From: Halichondria panicea
Taxonomy: Eukaryota; Porifera; Demospongiae; Suberitida; Halichondriidae
Direction: 5' to 3'
Length of the DNA: 22,500 bases
NCBI RefSeq assembly: GCF_963675165.1
Contig: NC_087388.1
Span: 3,387,547 to 3,410,046, forward strand
The notes below the pieces were generated by a model. That model made no database searches and had not been told where the DNA came from. It saw only the letters and a list, made by a program, of their open reading frames with translations. The translations under genes were made by a program, and so were the position numbers. Shown here in pieces: positions 16,935-22,500 of the stretch. Numbering within the stretch: the stretch's first letter is position 1; each line of letters starts with the position of its first letter.

Positions 16935-17475
16935 TTTACTTCTCTGATTTTCTAAGAAACGGATTATAACAAAACACAGTCATTCTCATTCAACAAATCC
17001 ACAGCTTTTAAATTGCCCAATATCATAGTAATAACTATTGGAGCACTTTAATAATAGGTACGGAAACATTACACACTTTTTATACAAAAAGTAACTGACA
17101 CAGGCAAGTACATTTCTTACTATAATTGGCTAACACAATATTCTTGTTCATTCAAGTGTAAATTAGTGCCAGATATATTTTCAGCCCATTTTACAAACTA
17201 CTTTATAAGTTATAGGAACAGAAACATGAAATTTACTGAAAAAACTGCTGTTACTCACCTATACTTGCAAAAATTTTACAGCTGCACTATACCAACTTTA
17301 TGACAGTGTATGCCACGTGGGTGAACACATTTTACCACTGTAAACGTCACTGATGAGACTTCCTAGCTTTGGTTAAACGATTTTTCACATAGCACAAAGC
17401 TATTTCGAGGGCGAAACGCGGTTGTTATTTGGGGGTGTTACGTCACATAAGCAAATTGTGTAGCATCACGTGATC
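16935..17475 (-). promoter_or_regulatory. Upstream region of the P-like transposase
   Basis: About 540 bp between the transposase start codon and the right terminal repeat. It must contain the promoter. On the minus strand a GTGAGT donor at 17258 and a TTCTTAG acceptor ending at 16952 would fit a non-coding first exon and a ~307-nt 5' UTR intron. No open frame long enough for a THAP domain is seen. Confidence 0.4.
17411..17421 (-). repeat. Right 11-bp subterminal inverted repeat
   Basis: GCGAAACGCGG, the exact reverse complement of 12904-12914, 86 bp inside the right end. Confidence 0.8.
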
Positions 17476-17507
17476 CGTTTCCAATCCCTCTCTCTCTTTT
17501 ATCTATG
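17476..17507 (-). repeat. Right terminal inverted repeat of the P-like element
   Basis: 32 bp ending TTTTATCTATG. Its reverse complement matches 12851-12882 except at two positions. GTGAAAT follows immediately at 17508-17514. Confidence 0.95.
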
Positions 17508-18142
17508 GTGAAATACACACGCACATGCAATATAGACGCACACACACACACACACACACTGGGACAAACACCACACACACACAACATGCTCAGATATACC
17601 ACCCACACCCACACACACACACACAAACACACACTCACACACAGGGGGCTCAAACACACCACACACACACACAAGCACACGCACACACCACCCACACACA
17701 CACAGGGGCACACACACCACACACCCCCCCAACACACACACACACACTGGGACTGGGACAAACACCACACACACACAACATGCCCACCCCCACCCACACA
17801 CACACACACACAAACACACACGCACACACAGGGGGCTCAAACACACACACACACACACACACACTGGGACAAACACCAAACACCACACACACAACATGCC
17901 CACCCCCACCCACACACACACACACAAACACACACGCACACACAGGGGGCTCAAACACACACACCACACACACAAACATACAAGCACACGCACACACCCA
18001 CACACACACACAAACACACACGCACACACACACACGCACACAACACACCACACCACACCATACCACACAACACACCACACACACGCACACACACACGCAG
18101 GGCACACACATACACGCACATACAGGGGGCACACACACACAC
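17508..18142. repeat. CA-rich minisatellite, array 2
   Basis: This continues array 1 beyond the transposon. The islands differ in kind from array 1: ACTGGGACAAACACCACAC, ACAACATGCCCACCCCCAC and CAGGGGGCTCAAACAC recur about three times. It ends at the start of the Penelope-like element. Open frames across it are repeat artefacts; one runs on into the Penelope-like element and should not be read as a fusion protein. Confidence 0.95.
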
Positions 18143-20101
18143 CTTTCTCTACAGACGAATGAAGTTCCTCCCCAAATCCAACTACTACTCCGGAAAACCA
18201 ACACTAGAAAAGACAGACCTGAACGAAAACCTACCAACTATCTACAAACAAAGAAAACCCAACCTCACCAAACAAGTAAGTCATGCCAAGGCAAACCTAA
18301 AAAAACAACGAACAATTATCACAATAAAACCAGCGGACAAAAACCTTGGTATAGTAATAATGAACACAGACGACTACTTACACCAATGCTCCACTCTACT
18401 AGCTGACAAGACCACATACAGACTCATGCAAGAATATCCTACTACAGACATACAAAGGAAACTACAGAACACTATTTCCTCTTTCGCACCACAAATCAAA
18501 TCATTGCACAAAGACCTATACAACACCCTAGTCCCGGAATCCCTAAGATACACAAGCAATTCACAACACTACCCCCTGTACGGCCAATCGTCTCACACTG
18601 CAACTCGATTTTATCCCCCTCTGCTTCTTTTATCGACCACACATTACAACCCATCGCACGACAATATCCAGATTACATGCACAATTCTATGCTCCTGCAA
18701 AAAACACTTCCAAGATTTACATGTACCTGATGACGCCATACTAGTTACCATCGATGTGGAAAGCCTCTACCCCTCCATACCACAGACAGAATGCATCAAC
18801 ATAATATACAACGAAATGCACAAACACAAAGAACTATTACTCTGTGACCCTAACCTCATCATAAGACTGCTTCACACACATCAACTATAACTATTTCGAA
18901 TTCTCTACTCCAGCAGACCAAAGGCACAGCCATGGGAGCTTCATTCTCTCCCTCAGTTACACTCGACCATTTCCTACGAACACAACAATCTAAACCTCTC
19001 CTACTAAAACGATACATAGACGACATTCTCCTCATCTGGCCCCACTCTTTAGACAAATTGAATGCATTCCTCACCGCACTTAACACATTCCACCCATCAC
19101 TGCACTTCACTCACAATTACTCAAGCACAGAAATCGACTTCCTCGACATCACCATTTTCAAACACCACACTTTTTTCTATACCAACACGCTAGAACATTT
19201 CAAAAAGCAAAAAATTTGTATCAATACCTTCACTACAACTCGGAGCACCCACGATCACTGTACAAAGGAATAATACAAGGAGAATGCATACGCTACGTAC
19301 GAACTAACAGCATACAGTCAAATTACTACGATACTTTTTGAACAACGATTACTGCAACGAGGATACCCGAAAATTAACAAGGTAAAATATGAAAACAGAA
19401 AAAAATATTTAAGCATACAACAACAAAAACCTTTCGCACGCAGACCAATTTTTAAATGCCTTCACCCACCTCACCTTGACGTTCTTAAAGCCACCATATT
19501 ACAACACTACGGCACTACGGCAAGATCACTAAATACACATTACACCCACGCTTCATAACACTAGGTCATAAAACACTACGGAAGGAACTCGTACGTGCCA
19601 GAGTAAACCCCACCGACGAACAATTTGTAGATATAATTCTCACTTTAGGTACTCAACCATCACAACACATAACACATAACTGCTGGAACAATGCCACGCA
19701 TCACCCAGAGCACCACCACCATCCATACCTGCAAACACCCCCGATGTACAACATGCCAACACTATAACACCACCCGATCATTTAAGAGCACAACAACAAC
19801 AGGCCGACAATACACCATATGACACCCTTTTACATTCAACTCAACTAATGTGATTTATCTAATAACGTGCACAAAATACAAGAAACAATATGTAGGATAC
19901 ACGCAGACAAGATTGAAGGACAGATTAAGCAGACACATAACAAACATCAGAAACGATCTACGTATGTGTACACTTCACTTCAACTTCTCCGACCACAATC
20001 TAAAAAACCTATCAGTACAAGCTATCGACACGAGCCCCTCGCTGCAAGAATTAAAACGACTAGAGACTACAAACATATATTCCCAAAGGACTAAATGCTA
20101 G
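18143..20101 (+). pseudogene. PLE reverse transcriptase / GIY-YIG endonuclease pseudogene
   Basis: The segment first shows the N-terminal PLE block IIT.KPADKNLGIVIM (near 18315-18360), then VTIDVESLYPSIP (near 18747-18782), QTKGTAMGASFSP (near 18910-18950) and the catalytic RYIDDILLIW (near 19009-19038), followed by FLDITIF. Between RT and endonuclease is a Cys motif CKHPRCTTC (from 19730), typical of PLE linkers. The endonuclease then shows VIYLITCTKYKKQYVGYT and RLKDRLSRH (from 19850). The order is that of canonical PLEs. The frame is broken several times: around 18560-18700, near 18885-18915, near 19230-19250, near 19340, by an 8-bp tandem duplication at 19505-19520, and by an in-frame TGA near 19820 in the linker. 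It cannot give a working protein. Confidence 0.85.
19505..19520. repeat. 8-bp exact tandem duplication in the PLE
   Basis: CACTACGG occurs twice, at 19505-19512 and 19513-19520. It shifts the PLE frame; ignoring one copy, the frame runs on with PLE-like sequence into the linker. Confidence 0.85.
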
Positions 20102-20313
20102 TATCTAGATCCACTCATTAATAATCAAAGTTAAAATTCCTACATGCTCTCTGTCTGTCACTCAACCTGGCCCCTAAATTTCTTAGGCACCGCATGTTTT
20201 CTCCCACATGACTTAAATAATAACTAACCTACAATAAATAATAATAGAACGACTGTTGCCTCCTGAATAAATACTATGTACATAAAGACTTAGGTGCACG
20301 TGAGCTCATAGAT

Positions 20314-20375
20314 CAGAGATGGGTCCCCCACATGGATGGGGGACCCATCTCTGTAGGGTCCTCCATCCATGTGGG
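20314..20375. repeat. Strong hairpin with an overlapping alternative inverted repeat
   Basis: 20314-20330 (CAGAGATGGGTCCCCCA) and 20337-20353 form a perfect 17-bp stem with a 6-base loop. A second inverted repeat, 20326-20346 against 20355-20375, pairs over 21 bp with one mismatch and overlaps the first, so the two folds exclude each other. The block sits between the PLE 3' region and a (CA)n tract. Its function is unknown; it could be the 3' structure of the PLE or a small independent element. Confidence 0.85.

Positions 20376-20379
<4 letters not shown>

Positions 20380-20416
<37 letters not shown>
20380..20416. repeat. (CA)n microsatellite
   Basis: An uninterrupted dinucleotide tract of about 18 CA units directly after the hairpin. 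Confidence 0.95.
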
Positions 20417-20418
<2 letters not shown>

Positions 20419-21381
20419 GTATCTATTTATTTTTTGACTAATGCCTGGAAATATCTTGCATTTCCCAATGGAAACCAACCCATTCACACACACATACATC
20501 ATTAGCTATCTTATAAAAAAAAAAAAAAAAAAAGTTTGTACAAAATGCCGAGTGACCAAAATACCAAAAAAATGTTAGTGGTCCAAAAATGTGGGCATAG
20601 TTTATGGCTTCTCTCAACCAGCTACCAATATAACCACAAGAACACGACACCCCAGCCCCTGCAGTTTTACACAGTATCCACATGATAAAGAGCATCACAA
20701 CAATAAAGTAGCTAAAATAAAGGATCATGTGATCCCAAAAAGCACATGGAAAATTAAAATGGCGCAGAAATCAACTGTGCAGTAAGCAAACGAATATTGT
20801 GCATACCACTAGCTATATTTGAAGCCTATAAACAGCATACTTAGCAATTGTACACATTATTCCCCCAACAATTATAATCCTCTATATGTAACTGAGACAA
20901 TAATTATTAGCTAAAATTAATTAATAATTATATATTTTTTGTTCTTTTACTTTTTAAGTCACAATAGTACAACATTGAAACTAGTTACAATGATGTGCTA
21001 AAATATGCAACTGGGAATGTGCTAGACGTGTGGGGAGAGTTGGTGCGCCTCCAAAGATCTTTAACCCACCGTTTCCGATTCTCAAGGTCGGACGTTTAGC
21101 TACCCCCGGTTGCTATTCCAATGTGTTTAACTCTAACTACTGCTCTAAGGTGTTTAGCTATAATACGAATATTTATTCTCAGCATTAAAAAGACACAGAA
21201 TAAGTTAAACTAATGTTGTTAGCGCTACATTTACAAATAACATAATTATGATATGTATATATTCTATGAACTGAAAATCAGCATCTTCCTGTTTGAGAAA
21301 TTTGAATTTTTGAAATCATATGAGTCAGCAAGGTCTCAGTGGACAGATATACACCCAACTTTTATTTTTTATTTCAATCTC
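20417..21381. other. Intergenic sequence without a recognised gene
   Basis: No coding sequence or RNA gene was recognised. It contains a 19-base A run (20515-20533), which may be the tail of an unrecognised retroposed sequence or a simple repeat, and a GC-richer block around 21020-21130 that stands out from the AT-rich surroundings. No target duplication around the A run was seen. Confidence 0.5.
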
Positions 21382-22019
21382 TCACACACACCACACACAC
21401 ACACCACACACACACACACGTGCAATACACACGCACACACAGGGGCACACACACACCACACACACTCACACATGCACACACCACACCATAGGTGGCACAC
21501 ACACTCACACATATACACACAGGGGGCACACAGAGGTACACACACACGCACACACAGGGGGGCACACACACACACGCACACGCAAGGCACACACACACAC
21601 GCACACACAGGGACGTGCAATACACACGCACACACACCACCCACACACCCACGCACACACAGGGACGTGCAATACACACGCACACACACACACACACACA
21701 CGCAGGGACGTGCAATACACGCGCACACACACACACACGCAGGGACGTGCAATACACACGCACACACACACACACACGGCACACACACACACATGCACAT
21801 GCACACACCACACCATAGGTGGCACACACACAGGCGGCACACACACACACTCACACATATACACACAGGGGGCACACAACACGCACACACAGACGGGGCA
21901 CATTGAACACATACACACACACACACACACGCACACCAGAGGGGGCACACACACAGGGGGGCACACACACACACGCACACACACACACAGGGACGTGCAA
22001 TACACACGCACACACAGGG

Positions 22020-22050
<31 letters not shown>

Positions 22051-22342
22051 CGCACGCACACACAGGGACGTGCAACACACACGCATACACAGGGGCACAC
22101 ACACACACACACGCAGGGACGTGCAATACCCACACACACACAGGGGCACACACACACACACACACACGCAGGGACGTGCAATACACACGCACACACAGGG
22201 GCACACACACACACACACCCACACACACACGCACGCACGCACACACAGGGACGTGCAACACACACGCACACACACACACAGGGGCACACACACACAACAC
22301 CCACACACGCAGGGACGTGCAATACCCACGCACACACAGGGG

Positions 22343-22422
<80 letters not shown>

Positions 22423-22500
22423 GCACACACACCACCCACACGCACACACAGGGACGTGCAATACACACGCACACACGCACACACAGGGGCACACACACAC
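21382..22500. repeat. CA-rich minisatellite, array 3 (continues beyond the window)
   Basis: The same kind of array as 12034-12850, on the same strand. The island GGGACGTGCAATACACACGC (with variants such as GCAACACACACGC and GCAATACCCACGC) recurs about ten times, mostly alternating with AGGGGCACACAC, giving a higher-order unit of roughly 45-90 bp. Very long Cys/Val-rich and His/Thr-rich open frames are by-products of the repeat. The shared unit with array 1 indicates common origin or ongoing exchange. Confidence 0.95.

Larger units (their letters stand above)
12851..17507. mobile_element. Complete P-superfamily DNA transposon with two convergent genes
   Basis: A 4657-bp element with 32-bp terminal inverted repeats (2 mismatches) starting CATAGATAAA, flanked by an exact 7-bp duplication GTGAAAT (12844-12850 and 17508-17514). 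Removing the element and one copy of the duplication restores a minisatellite unit, GGGACGTGAAATACACACGC, one base different from units elsewhere in the window. This fixes the boundaries. An exact 11-bp inverted repeat lies inside each end, as in Drosophila P elements. It carries an accessory ORF (12944-13999, plus) and a six-exon transposase (16934-14172, minus), arranged tail to tail with 172 bp between stop codons. Both read open throughout, so the copy looks young and possibly autonomous. P elements normally make 8-bp duplications; here only 7 bp match. Confidence 0.93.
18143..20313 (+). mobile_element. Penelope-like retroelement (PLE), decayed
   Basis: Left edge placed at the end of the CA-rich array, right edge just before the hairpin at 20314; neither is proven. 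The element has a Penelope-type reverse transcriptase followed by a GIY-YIG endonuclease, the combination that defines canonical endonuclease-bearing PLEs. An AT-rich 3' region (20102-20313) contains two AATAAA-like signals (near 20234 and 20265). CA-rich DNA lies on both sides (array 2, and 20380-20416). No terminal repeats typical of complete PLE copies were found, so it is probably 5' truncated. Confidence 0.8.

Noticed and set aside
12843-17515. An 8-bp target duplication for the P-like element, as in Drosophila
   Set aside because: Extending GTGAAAT by one base on either side, or shifting the ends, gives mismatched copies. Only 7 bp agree.
18720-18740. CTGATGA core as part of a hammerhead ribozyme, since some PLEs carry them
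   Set aside because: It lies within the RT coding block PDDAILV, and no GAAA core with flanking stems was seen. No other CTGATGA was found near the PLE ends on either strand.
17505-18890. A 461-codon frame joining CA array 2 to the reverse transcriptase
   Set aside because: The N-terminal third is repeat translation. The PLE part begins near 18143 and its own frame breaks soon after, so this is not a fusion gene.
20515-20533. A run as the 3' tail of a LINE or SINE
   Set aside because: No flanking target duplication, RT-like sequence or pol III promoter boxes were seen upstream, so it is kept only as a simple A run.
21253-22500. Very long open frames in CA array 3, up to about 375 codons
   Set aside because: The same repeat artefact; they mirror each other on both strands and in several frames.
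12034-22500. Repeats with regular islands as a CRISPR array
   Set aside because: Units vary in length, spacers are themselves CA repeat, there are no cas genes, and introns show the DNA is eukaryotic.

Overview
The window looks like non-genic, transposon-rich DNA from an invertebrate animal genome. Genes are split by very short GT-AG introns (about 42-103 nt), single-copy sequence is AT-rich, and (CA)n minisatellites are abundant. The mix of a metazoan EnSpm/CACTA element, a P-superfamily element, a Ty3/gypsy element and a GIY-YIG Penelope-like element, together with the compact introns, would suit a demosponge such as an Amphimedon relative. That assignment is inference from memory and was not tested. 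No ordinary host gene, rRNA or tRNA gene was recognised.

Layout. 1-722: AT-rich, nothing recognised. 723-11644 (minimum extent): a dead EnSpm/CACTA element with two divergent genes around a 224-bp intergenic region. The Tnp2-type transposase lies on the minus strand (723-3932) and carries frameshifts and a stop. A 7-exon partner gene lies on the plus strand (4157-11644) and is also broken. A ~280-bp MITE sits in a transposase intron. A complete, apparently young Ty3/gypsy retrotransposon (5444-11307, LTRs identical over 124 bp, one open Gag-Pol frame) sits in the same sense inside an intron of the partner gene. 12034-18142: one CA-rich minisatellite split by a complete P-superfamily DNA transposon (12851-17507). 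18143-about 20313: a decayed Penelope-like element, then a strong hairpin and a short (CA)n tract. 20417-21381: no gene recognised. 21382-22500: a third CA-rich minisatellite that runs off the window.

The most interesting unit is the P-superfamily element. It has 32-bp terminal inverted repeats, an exact 11-bp subterminal inverted repeat, a 7-bp target duplication, an intact six-exon transposase of 829 aa without a recognisable THAP domain, and a convergent, intact 351-aa accessory ORF of unknown function. A second striking signal is mutational: at least five exact short tandem duplications (8, 10, 10, 11 and 17 bp) lie in coding segments of two unrelated dead elements, and each shifts the reading frame.
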